Positions 26,304 to 34,253 of a DNA stretch of 64,000 nt are shown in pieces. The notes under the pieces were generated by a model. That model had not been told where the DNA came from. It worked only from the letters and a program-made list of their open reading frames with translations, and searched no databases. Location: the NCBI GenBank assembly GCA_910579175.1, contig CAJTTB010000011.1, forward strand, positions 14,222 to 78,221, read 5' to 3'. The stretch's first letter is position 1; every line of letters starts with the position of its first letter. The translations under genes and the position numbers were made by a program. Source of the stretch: an uncultured Oscillospiraceae bacterium. GTDB lineage: Bacteria; Bacillota; Clostridia; Oscillospirales; Ruminococcaceae.

Positions 26304-27095
26304 CTACCTCCCCATTGTTCTATATTTCTTTTGCCGTTGATGTACAAGTTTAGATGTGCGAATACTCTTCAACAGCTTTATCTCTTTGATAAGATAGGTC
26401 TTTATTCTTAAAGCCGTCTCATGTACATCCATATGCGCTCCATCGTTAGGTTCGGGAATAATATAGTCTACAATACCTTGCTGTAACAAGTCCTCTGATG
26501 TCATTTTTAACAACTCGGCGGCTTCAATTTCTTTGCTAGTATCTTTCCAAAGTATTTCAGCGCAGGCTTTGGGAGAAATGGTACTTAATACCGCATTTTC
26601 AAGAATGGAAATACGATCTGCCACACATAGAGCTAAAGCCCCGCCACTTCCACCGTTGCCGATAAGAATTGTAATGATCGGAACTTTTAAACACATCATT
26701 TCCATTAGATTATTTGCAATAGCAGCGGCTTGTCCGCGCTCTTCTGCTTGCTTGCCTGGGTACGCACCTATTGTATCTACAAAGCAAATGACTGGTCTAT
26801 GGAATTTTTCAGCTTGCTTCATCAAACGCAATGACTTTCGGAAACCTTCTGGATGCGTCATAGAAAAATTAAATTTTATTTGTTCCTCTATGTTTGCCCC
26901 TCGCAACTGACCAATCACCGTAAATGGAATATTGTCAATAAAGCCTATGCCACCTATAATTGAGGGATCATCACCATACAGCCTGTCACCGCTAAGTTCG
27001 ATGAAATCAGTAAAAATAAGATCAATATATGACTTTGCATTTGGACGGCTTGTGTGTTTCAAAATATTCAAATTTTCTGATATTGAATAATCCAT
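26304..27095 (-). CDS. accA: Acetyl-CoA carboxylase carboxyltransferase alpha-like subunit
   Basis: The 263-residue AccA-type protein is somewhat shorter than housekeeping AccA. Motifs are DRLYGDDPSIIGGIG, FNFSMTHPEGFRKSLRLM, FVDTIGAYPGKQAEERGQ, GNGGSGGALAL and STISPKACAEILWKD, all typical of the carboxyl-CoA-binding subunit. It pairs with the AccD-like gene just upstream (10-base gap). No biotin carboxylase or carrier protein is in the cluster, so it would need the cell's own. Within this operon it either supplies malonyl-CoA (or a relative) or acts as a resistant duplicate of a drug target. Confidence 0.92.
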   Translation of the reverse strand: MDYSISENLNILKHTSRPNAKSYIDLIFTDFIELSGDRLYGDDPSIIGGIGFIDNIPFTVIGQLRGANIEEQIKFNFSMTHPEGFRKSLRLMKQAEKFHRPVICFVDTIGAYPGKQAEERGQAAAIANNLMEMMCLKVPIITILIGNGGSGGALALCVADRISILENAVLSTISPKACAEILWKDTSKEIEAAELLKMTSEDLLQQGIVDYIIPEPNDGAHMDVHETALRIKTYLIKEIKLLKSIRTSKLVHQRQKKYRTMGR

Positions 27096-27105
27096 AAAAC
27101 CTTAC

Positions 27106-27741
27106 CTATCGCTCGTGTAATCGTAATAGCTTTGATATGATTTGTTTTATCTCAGACTTATCTGCGACAATATCTACCATTCCATGACGTTTGGCGTATT
27201 CGGCTGTTTGGAAATCTTCCGGCAACTGCTCATGTGTTGTATCCTCAATAATCCTTCTGCCAGAGAATCCATATATAGCATCTTTTTCCGCGATTATAAT
27301 ATCTGCTAATGACACGAAACTAGCACTTGCTCCGCCAAGTGTTGGAGTGGTAACAACGGAAATATATAGTAAACCTTTAGCGCTATGTTGTTTTACGGCA
27401 GCAGCCATCTTAGCCATCTGCATTAAAGCCACTGTCCCCTCATTAACACGGATGCCACCGGAAGAAACGACAGCAACAATGGGTAATTTCTTTTTCGTAG
27501 CATATTCAAATGCTAAAGTGACCTTTTCTCCTTCAGCAACACCAATTGTACCCATTCTGCATGTTTTATCGAGCTGCATACAGAGAATTTTTATTTTCCT
27601 GATTGAAGCAACTCCAATGATTACTGAGTTATCTAATTTAGGCTTTTCATTTCCTATTGATTGAGATAATACAGTTTTTATTTTTGTCTTTACTATGTTC
27701 AGTTTTTGAAACGTATTATCATCAGTAATTTCATTGATCAT
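27106..27741 (-). CDS. accD: Acetyl-CoA carboxylase carboxyltransferase beta-like subunit lacking the zinc ribbon
   Basis: The crotonase-fold core is present: TIGVAEGEKVTLAFEYA, VVSSGGIRVNEGTVALMQMAKMAAAV, SVVTTPTLGGASASFVSLADIIIAE and LPEDFQTAEYAKRHGMVD. The usual N-terminal four-Cys zinc ribbon of bacterial AccD is absent, so the protein is about 70-80 residues short. The zinc ribbon of E. coli AccD binds nucleic acid and substrate, so this is a stripped form. It overlaps the end of the adenylation gene. GGTGAAAAAG favours the ATG at 27741; a second ATG lies 12 bases upstream. Confidence 0.88.
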   Translation of the reverse strand: MINEITDDNTFQKLNIVKTKIKTVLSQSIGNEKPKLDNSVIIGVASIRKIKILCMQLDKTCRMGTIGVAEGEKVTLAFEYATKKKLPIVAVVSSGGIRVNEGTVALMQMAKMAAAVKQHSAKGLLYISVVTTPTLGGASASFVSLADIIIAEKDAIYGFSGRRIIEDTTHEQLPEDFQTAEYAKRHGMVDIVADKSEIKQIISKLLRLHER

Positions 27742-29413
27742 CTTTTTCACCATCTGAAGATCCCGAAACTTTTGATTCGACGTAATCTATCATGTTGCGC
27801 AAAGTAGGGAATGCTGTAAATAAAAGCATTTCATCATCCCATTCAAAATTGAATTCACTTTCTAATGCGACAACTAAATTAACAAAGGTAATTGAATCTA
27901 CACCTGCTTCGACAAAGGAAGTTTCTAATGTCATATTTTCATTGTTGGGATCAAGAGTAGATTTTATTACCCTAAAAGCTTTTTGGGAGACGGCATTTAA
28001 TTCGCTTAGCTTAAACTCTTCCGGCAGGTCATCACCAGTCTTTATCTCCACACACTGTAATACTCTTTTCCTGTCAATTTTCCCGTTTTCCGTCTGAAAG
28101 AAACTTTCGACACGTTTAAACCTGACTGGAATCATATACTCAGGTAGCTTTGAAGATAAATAGTCCGTTATCTCTTTTTGATCCAAAGTGGCATCACTTG
28201 TGTAAAACGCCTGTAATATTTTATCTGTTTCGTTTGTTTCTAATGCAATAACAACTGCTTGGTGTATTTCTTTAATTTGGTTAAGATGCGACTCAATTTC
28301 TTCAAGCTCAACACGATGACCGCGTATTTTTACCTGATTATCACTTCTACCTAAATATTCCAAATCGCCATCAGGTAAATAACGTCCTATGTCGCCCGTG
28401 CGATAAACTCTAACGTTTGGTTTTTGCGGAAGATAGATGAATTTTTTCATGGTCACATCATTTTTGCCAACATATCCTCTTGCCAGTCCTTTTCCGGCAA
28501 TGCAAATCTCTCCGACTTGCCCATCGGGAAGAATAGATAGGCTTTCATCCACTATGTAAACTTCAGTATTCTTAATAGGACGTCCTATGTCGATCCGGTC
28601 TTTCTGAGTTAGGTCACTAACCGTTGACCAAATAGTTGTTTCCGTGGGGCCATACATGTTATATATCTTTGCATTTGTTTTCGCTTGCAATGTCTTGAGC
28701 AGACCTAGAGGGAATGCTTCCCCGCCAATCATAATTTCTTTGACATTCTTTAGGCATGAAAGCTCTTTATCATGGTTTAAAAGCACCTGCATTCTGGAAG
28801 GCGTCATTTGAACCATATCTACAGCGTTATCGTGGATGAGCTTTGCCATAAGTCTTGGATTACGCTGCTCATCTTCATTTGCAAGGACAACCGTAAGTCC
28901 TTTATATAGGGCCATAATGCTTTCAAGAAAGAAAATATCGAATGCAACCGTTGTAAAGCAAGCGATACGTTTCCCCGGAGAGAAATCTATGATTTCTGAA
29001 ATCCCTTCAATGAAATTCAACAATCCTTCCCATGTAACTTTTACCCCTTTAGGAGTGCCAGTAGTACCAGATGTGTAAAGAATATATACAACATCTTCCT
29101 CTACAGATATTGTTTGAAGGGACGGGACGAATTTAATATCTAATTCAACATCGGACATAATATCATTAGGATTTGCATTATCAATAATATATTTGAGGCG
29201 ATCTTTAGGATATGTTGGATCAATCGGGATATAAGTTATTCCTTTTTCAAGGCACATGCATATTGAGCATATCAAATCAGGTGACCGTTTCATAAGTATG
29301 AGAGATTTATTTTGTTTAAGTTTTTTTATAGCATACTTGCTCTTGAAATTAATGAAATATCTTGAATCAAATGAATTTCCGTTCCAAATAATATTGAAAT
29401 TATTAAAGTTCAT
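27731..29413 (-). CDS. Adenylation-peptidyl carrier didomain (A-T), standalone NRPS module
   Basis: The A domain shows YILYTSGTTGTPKGVKVTW, NMYGPTETTIWS, YRTGDIGRYLPDGDLEYLGR, KIRGHRVELEEIE and the C-terminal NGKIDRKRVL. These are the core motifs for amino-acid adenylation. The last ~75 residues are a carrier domain with AGVDSITFVNLVV (phosphopantetheine Ser). There is no condensation or thioesterase domain, so it loads one amino acid and hands it to another enzyme, perhaps the BtrH-like protein. The substrate cannot be read reliably by eye. The start is ATG 29413 after AAGGCGGTTGG; the gene overlaps the ABC gene by 11 bases. Confidence 0.92.
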   Translation of the reverse strand: MNFNNFNIIWNGNSFDSRYFINFKSKYAIKKLKQNKSLILMKRSPDLICSICMCLEKGITYIPIDPTYPKDRLKYIIDNANPNDIMSDVELDIKFVPSLQTISVEEDVVYILYTSGTTGTPKGVKVTWEGLLNFIEGISEIIDFSPGKRIACFTTVAFDIFFLESIMALYKGLTVVLANEDEQRNPRLMAKLIHDNAVDMVQMTPSRMQVLLNHDKELSCLKNVKEIMIGGEAFPLGLLKTLQAKTNAKIYNMYGPTETTIWSTVSDLTQKDRIDIGRPIKNTEVYIVDESLSILPDGQVGEICIAGKGLARGYVGKNDVTMKKFIYLPQKPNVRVYRTGDIGRYLPDGDLEYLGRSDNQVKIRGHRVELEEIESHLNQIKEIHQAVVIALETNETDKILQAFYTSDATLDQKEITDYLSSKLPEYMIPVRFKRVESFFQTENGKIDRKRVLQCVEIKTGDDLPEEFKLSELNAVSQKAFRVIKSTLDPNNENMTLETSFVEAGVDSITFVNLVVALESEFNFEWDDEMLLFTAFPTLRNMIDYVESKVSGSSDGEKDDQ

Positions 29414-31091
29414 GGATACCAACCGCCTTAGGATTATTTAATTGTATTATTCTATCACATAGCGAGAGTGACGATTTTCTATGGGCAACAATTATAATTG
29501 TTTTATCTTGCCCAATGTTTTTTATAACATCGTGAATAATGCTTTCACTATATTGATCTAAAGCACTTGTGGCTTCGTCGAAAATAAAGATATCTACTTG
29601 CCTTAAAAATAATCGAGCTAGCACAATACGTTGCTTTTGTCCGCCAGATAACTTTATTCCTTTTTCACCGATAATAGTTTCATATTTTTCCGGCAACGAT
29701 TGGATAAAGTCATATATACATGCTTTCTGACAAGCTTCACGCAAATCATCATCGGTAGCATTACTTTTCCCATATAAAAGATTTTCTCGAATGGAAACAT
29801 TAAAAAGCATGTTTTCTTGCATCACAAAACCTATACGCTTGTGCATTTCTGATAAATCTATATCTCGCATATCTACACCAGAAAATAGAATTCTTCCTTG
29901 TGTTGGTTGAATTATTCCTGTCAATAACTTTAATAAAGTGGTTTTTCCACAACCGCTTTTCCCGGTAATGGCAATTCTCTCCCCCGTTGTTATATGCAAA
30001 TTGAAATTTTCAAAAATATATCTTTCTCCTTGCGGATATATAAAACTAACATCTTTGAAATCAATGGTGTTTGAATCATTTGGTGTAATTCCTTTATTTG
30101 AAATCCGAATATTGATTTTCTCTATTCCGGAAATTAATCTATCACTTGCCGCTCTCTCACTTTGTAAATCAGCATCTGTTAAAGACACAGCTCTTACAGC
30201 ATTGGTAAACATATTACAGTATTGTACAAATATCAATAGTGTTCCGATAGTAATTTCACCACCAATAATTAACAATCCGCCAATAAAATATAATGAAAAC
30301 TGCATGAGAAACTCATCTTTAATTTTTGGTAACACGAAAATTCTAGTTACATTATAATTGTTTGACCTTATATAATATTTGCTAAAAATATGTGTGAATT
30401 TAATAAGTCGTTTCTCCTCATATTTTTGTAGATTCAATGCTTTGACTTCTCTCCAGCCTTGTATTGTAGCATGTAACCACGAAGATTGTTCTTGATCATT
30501 TTCTCGAATTTTATCATTCATTTTCCATTCTTTCTTACTTATAATATGGTCAAGCAAAAAAGTTATAGGAATTAATGTAATTGAAAATAGTGCAAGTTGC
30601 CACTTTATAATAATCATAAATAAGAGAGAAAAAATTAACGTCATATAATTTATAGTATATCCAATGGTTTGAGCATCGAAAAATGATTTAATACAATTTA
30701 TATCATCATCTATACGCATTTTGGTATCGCCAATACTCTGAGTTTCATATGATGAAAAATTCTCTTTAAATAAACGATTCCAAAAGCTAAGCTTAATCTT
30801 AAATGTCACTCTATTTACTAAACGATTATTGGAATAATATTTTATATAGCCAATAATCGTGTTAATTGCAAACACGGATAAGTATCCAATGACCACATAA
30901 ACCAATTTAGACAGTTCTTTACTTAAAATAACATTATCAATAAATATCTTATAAAATATGGGTTGCACAAAAGATAACATCAGCCCCAATAAACTTAGCA
31001 CAAAACATAGCAAGTAAAATTTCTTTACTCCTTTTGCAAACGGTTTTAATATGGATAACATCTTAATTCGATATTTTATTTTGTCAAACAT
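29403..31091 (-). CDS. ABC transporter half-exporter (TMD-NBD), second of two
   Basis: The 562-residue protein has an N-terminal region of about six membrane helices and a C-terminal ATPase. Motifs are Walker A GKSGCGKTTLLKLL, signature LSGGQKQRIVLARL, Walker B IFIFDEATSALD and the switch His in IVAHRKSS. It lacks a C39 peptidase domain, so it does not cut a double-glycine leader itself. It overlaps the sister transporter by 8 bases and probably forms a heterodimer with it to export the cluster product. Confidence 0.93.
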   Translation of the reverse strand: MFDKIKYRIKMLSILKPFAKGVKKFYLLCFVLSLLGLMLSFVQPIFYKIFIDNVILSKELSKLVYVVIGYLSVFAINTIIGYIKYYSNNRLVNRVTFKIKLSFWNRLFKENFSSYETQSIGDTKMRIDDDINCIKSFFDAQTIGYTINYMTLIFSLLFMIIIKWQLALFSITLIPITFLLDHIISKKEWKMNDKIRENDQEQSSWLHATIQGWREVKALNLQKYEEKRLIKFTHIFSKYYIRSNNYNVTRIFVLPKIKDEFLMQFSLYFIGGLLIIGGEITIGTLLIFVQYCNMFTNAVRAVSLTDADLQSERAASDRLISGIEKINIRISNKGITPNDSNTIDFKDVSFIYPQGERYIFENFNLHITTGERIAITGKSGCGKTTLLKLLTGIIQPTQGRILFSGVDMRDIDLSEMHKRIGFVMQENMLFNVSIRENLLYGKSNATDDDLREACQKACIYDFIQSLPEKYETIIGEKGIKLSGGQKQRIVLARLFLRQVDIFIFDEATSALDQYSESIIHDVIKNIGQDKTIIIVAHRKSSLSLCDRIIQLNNPKAVGIHEL

Positions 31092-32847
31092 TATCCTCGT
31101 CCCCCTGTTTCATTGCAAAAAGGCTTCTAAAGCTTTCCTCTTTTTTACTAAGTTCGATTGGATTACCAACTTTTATAATTTTCCCTAATTCCATAATAGC
31201 AGCTTTTTGGCATAGCATAACTGAACTTTGCCTATGCGCAATAATTATTGAGGTTCGTCCTTTCAATACCTGCCTCCAAGCTTCATGAATCTGTTTCTCT
31301 GTTTCAAAGTCTAAAGAACTCGTTGCCTCATCAAAAATAAGAATCGAAGGATTTTTTAAATAGATGCGCGCAATAGCAATTCTCTGTTTTTGTCCACCTG
31401 ACAGTGAGATTCCTTTAGAGCCTATAATTGTATTTAATCCATCTGGCAAAGAGTGAATGAAATCCATAATACCAGATTTTACACAAGCATTAATTATTTC
31501 ATTTTTATTTGCTTTTGGATTACCTAACAAAAGATTGTCTTCTATTGTACCGTCAAAAACCAAAACATCTTGTTGGACTAATCCAATATTTTTACGAATT
31601 GATTTTAATGTGCATTCTCTTAGATCTTGTCCATCTATTGTAATTCTCCCTTTTTCAGGATAATAAAAACCAATCAGCATGTAGGCCAATGTTGTTTTAC
31701 CACAACCACTTTTTCCAATTAAAGCTGTCTTTTCTCCCCCTTTTATCTTTAGGGACAACTTGTTAAAAATCTGCTTTCCATCTTTATATTCAAATTCAAT
31801 ATCTTCAAATTCAATATTTCCATTTCTTACATACAATTCTTTTTTCCCAGGCCAATCTTTTTCACTCTGCGCATGTATCACATCATAAATACGTTGAATA
31901 TATGAAACCCTGTTTTGAGCGTCCATATAGCTTCTGCTCAAATGGCTTACTTCATCTGTAAGCATAGAATAAAAAGTAACAATTACTACCAAAGAACCAA
32001 TTGTCATTCCTGCATATACCGACAAAAATGCAATAAAAACAAAAATAGTTATCTGTATTACTAAATTCACTAAACTTATTATATTTTGTGCGGTCATGGA
32101 TGATAGGCCGCTTTTGATATTTACCGCGTACATTGCTTTGTGATTTTTAACAAAATCTTTATTCACCTTTCGTTGTGCACCGAGAAAACGGATATCTTTG
32201 ATTCCACCTAAGATTTCAAATAACCAACTAATATATGTTCCATAGTAATTCCTTTGATCATCACCATAGGCTCTAATCTTTTTACCAAATTTTAAAGAAA
32301 TAAAGACGGCAATGGGAACAGCAATTAACATCAAAAGCCCAATATATAAATTAATTATAAAAATATATACAGTACAAAATATAACAATTAACACCCCATT
32401 TATATTGTGGATGATATTATATATGATAAAATTCATGCTTTCCGATGAATACCATTGTACGGTTGAAATTAAATCTCCAGTATTGGCATTGGATAAATAT
32501 TGTGCATCAGCATTCAAAATGCTTGTAAAAACATCTCTTTTGATTTTCAAATTAAACATAACCCAATTATAGGCATAAATTTGGTTAACTAAAAAATACA
32601 AAATACATTTAAACAGCATTACAACTAGATAAACTAGAGCTAGACGAAAAAACAAATCTACATTTTTGTAGTAGACTATTTGATTTATCATCAAACCAAA
32701 TATAATAGGGGATATAATCGTTGCAATAGAATCTAAAAACCAGCCGATATAAAAAGCCAAAAACTGAATGCGATGCCCTTTTAGATATTTACCTAAAAAT
32801 TTAACTGAAGATATAATATTTAGTTTATCATTCTGTTGCTTCTTCAT
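31084..32847 (-). CDS. ABC transporter half-exporter (TMD-NBD), first of two
   Basis: The protein is about 587 residues with six predicted membrane helices, then Walker A GKSGCGKTTLAYML, signature LSGGQKQRIAIARIY, Walker B ILIFDEATSSLD and IIAHRQSS. The ATG overlaps the preceding stop (TGATG) and follows GGTGAGAATTG. It also lacks a C39 domain. With the next gene it should make a heterodimeric exporter. The small membrane protein just upstream may be an accessory part. Confidence 0.93.
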   Translation of the reverse strand: MKKQQNDKLNIISSVKFLGKYLKGHRIQFLAFYIGWFLDSIATIISPIIFGLMINQIVYYKNVDLFFRLALVYLVVMLFKCILYFLVNQIYAYNWVMFNLKIKRDVFTSILNADAQYLSNANTGDLISTVQWYSSESMNFIIYNIIHNINGVLIVIFCTVYIFIINLYIGLLMLIAVPIAVFISLKFGKKIRAYGDDQRNYYGTYISWLFEILGGIKDIRFLGAQRKVNKDFVKNHKAMYAVNIKSGLSSMTAQNIISLVNLVIQITIFVFIAFLSVYAGMTIGSLVVIVTFYSMLTDEVSHLSRSYMDAQNRVSYIQRIYDVIHAQSEKDWPGKKELYVRNGNIEFEDIEFEYKDGKQIFNKLSLKIKGGEKTALIGKSGCGKTTLAYMLIGFYYPEKGRITIDGQDLRECTLKSIRKNIGLVQQDVLVFDGTIEDNLLLGNPKANKNEIINACVKSGIMDFIHSLPDGLNTIIGSKGISLSGGQKQRIAIARIYLKNPSILIFDEATSSLDFETEKQIHEAWRQVLKGRTSIIIAHRQSSVMLCQKAAIMELGKIIKVGNPIELSKKEESFRSLFAMKQGDEDNV

Positions 32848-33248
32848 CAATTCTCACCACCCTGAATAAATATCTCATTAAATAGAGTAACCGTATTTTT
32901 AGAGATGTCTATATAATAATCCGTAGAATTGGTAACAGATATTAAGCCTGATAAATCTTGTGTAACATTAATTTGCTTATTATTGACAACATTATAGTTC
33001 GTAATTTGGTTCATAGCATTATTTTTATCTGAATATAAAAAAATTGATTTTATATCTGCATTAAATATTGGTTCATTACATGTTAATAAATATTCCCCGT
33101 GGTTTTCATTTAACTCTATCGGATAAGTTTTTACAACAGGAACATTCGTAGTAATAAATAATCCAAAAATAATTATGATCCCAATAGATATAAACAAAAA
33201 GTAAAGATACGGCTTCTTTATTACATATTTTAAATACCAATTTTTCAT
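32847..33248 (-). CDS. Small single-pass membrane protein of the cluster, 133 aa
   Basis: A basic N-terminus leads into one membrane helix (YLYFLFISIGIIIIFGLFI). About 95 predicted extracytoplasmic residues follow, rich in Asn, Ile and Val. I do not recognise the family. The topology and position before two ABC half-exporters resemble a shortened membrane-fusion (HlyD-like) accessory or an immunity protein, but no lipoyl/coiled-coil region is visible. It starts directly after the BtrH-like gene (1-base gap). Confidence 0.75.
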   Translation of the reverse strand: MKNWYLKYVIKKPYLYFLFISIGIIIIFGLFITTNVPVVKTYPIELNENHGEYLLTCNEPIFNADIKSIFLYSDKNNAMNQITNYNVVNNKQINVTQDLSGLISVTNSTDYYIDISKNTVTLFNEIFIQGGEN

Positions 33249-33249
33249 G

Positions 33250-34239
33250 TTACCCTCCTGAGATTACTAATTTAAGCAAATGTAATATTTTATAATAATA
33301 TTCAAGCATAGTCGTTTTATAATTTTTCCATGAAGTTGCTTCTAAAGCGACTTGTTTTTTTATAGACCTATGTAATTTATTCTTTATAATAAGAACACCC
33401 GACCTAAACTGTTCCGTTGCCTCTTTCATTTGCATATACCCAATAACTCCAGTTTGAATCTTTGCTATTTCACTCAAATAGTAAATAAAAATATTAAGTT
33501 CCAATTCTAAAAAAAAGAAAGATTTAACGGCGTTAAAATAATACCGGCTATCATAGTACTGCACCCATCCGGGCAAATCATTTTTTATTTTATCAAAAAA
33601 AGCAATTGTTTCATTGCTTAATAATTGCTCATACATATTTATAAAATTATCTTTTATACATTTTAAGAAATCAAATTTGAACTCACATATTCTTTTTGCA
33701 TCAACAACTTTATATGTAGCTTTAATAGGATAGCCGCTATAAACACTCGCACCGTCTTTTTCATTAGTAGATTGTCGAGCCAAATTTAGAACTTTTTCTT
33801 CAATATAGCCAATATAGTAATCGGGTTCATACCAATCAATTACCAGATAATTGTCATCGAGGACATCATTTAAAAGAATACAGTGTGCAGCATGATCCTT
33901 ATGAAAATGTCTTTTATATGGCATATAAAAGACATCTACAAGAATAATTACTGGACATCCATTGGCAATACTTTCTTTTATTATATTCCAATCCAAACCA
34001 AAAGAAGGTTTATTGATAAAATTTACGGCAAGATTAATGAAAGTATCTCTAAAAAAATCCACGAAAAGAGATCCATCCTGAAAGAAAGTACTTTCTTTTA
34101 TAAACAATCCACTTTGTGTTAAAAATATTGGCGAAGATATGCCCAATATCTCTAGAGCCACTCTCTCAGCATTTCTGTCACATAAATAGCGAAATTCTGG
34201 TATTTTATCAATATTATAAAAAAAATTTTTATTTTCCAT
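33250..34239 (-). CDS. BtrH-like (BtrH N-terminal domain) acyltransferase
   Basis: The N-terminal half carries the BtrH_N pattern: NGCPVIILVDVFYMPYKRHFHKDHAAH, then NYLVIDWYEPDYY. In butirosin biosynthesis BtrH moves an acyl group from carrier protein BtrI to the amine of the aminoglycoside. Related domains occur in peptide clusters and have a cysteine-protease-like fold. Cys20 and the His in KDHAAH are candidate catalytic residues; the usual N-terminal HCxS context is degenerate here. The C-terminal ~150 residues are helical. With the free ACP and the A-T didomain nearby, a role in moving an acyl or aminoacyl group onto the peptide is likely but inferred. Confidence 0.8.
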   Translation of the reverse strand: MENKNFFYNIDKIPEFRYLCDRNAERVALEILGISSPIFLTQSGLFIKESTFFQDGSLFVDFFRDTFINLAVNFINKPSFGLDWNIIKESIANGCPVIILVDVFYMPYKRHFHKDHAAHCILLNDVLDDNYLVIDWYEPDYYIGYIEEKVLNLARQSTNEKDGASVYSGYPIKATYKVVDAKRICEFKFDFLKCIKDNFINMYEQLLSNETIAFFDKIKNDLPGWVQYYDSRYYFNAVKSFFFLELELNIFIYYLSEIAKIQTGVIGYMQMKEATEQFRSGVLIIKNKLHRSIKKQVALEATSWKNYKTTMLEYYYKILHLLKLVISGG

Positions 34240-34253
34240 GCGACTTACTTCCT

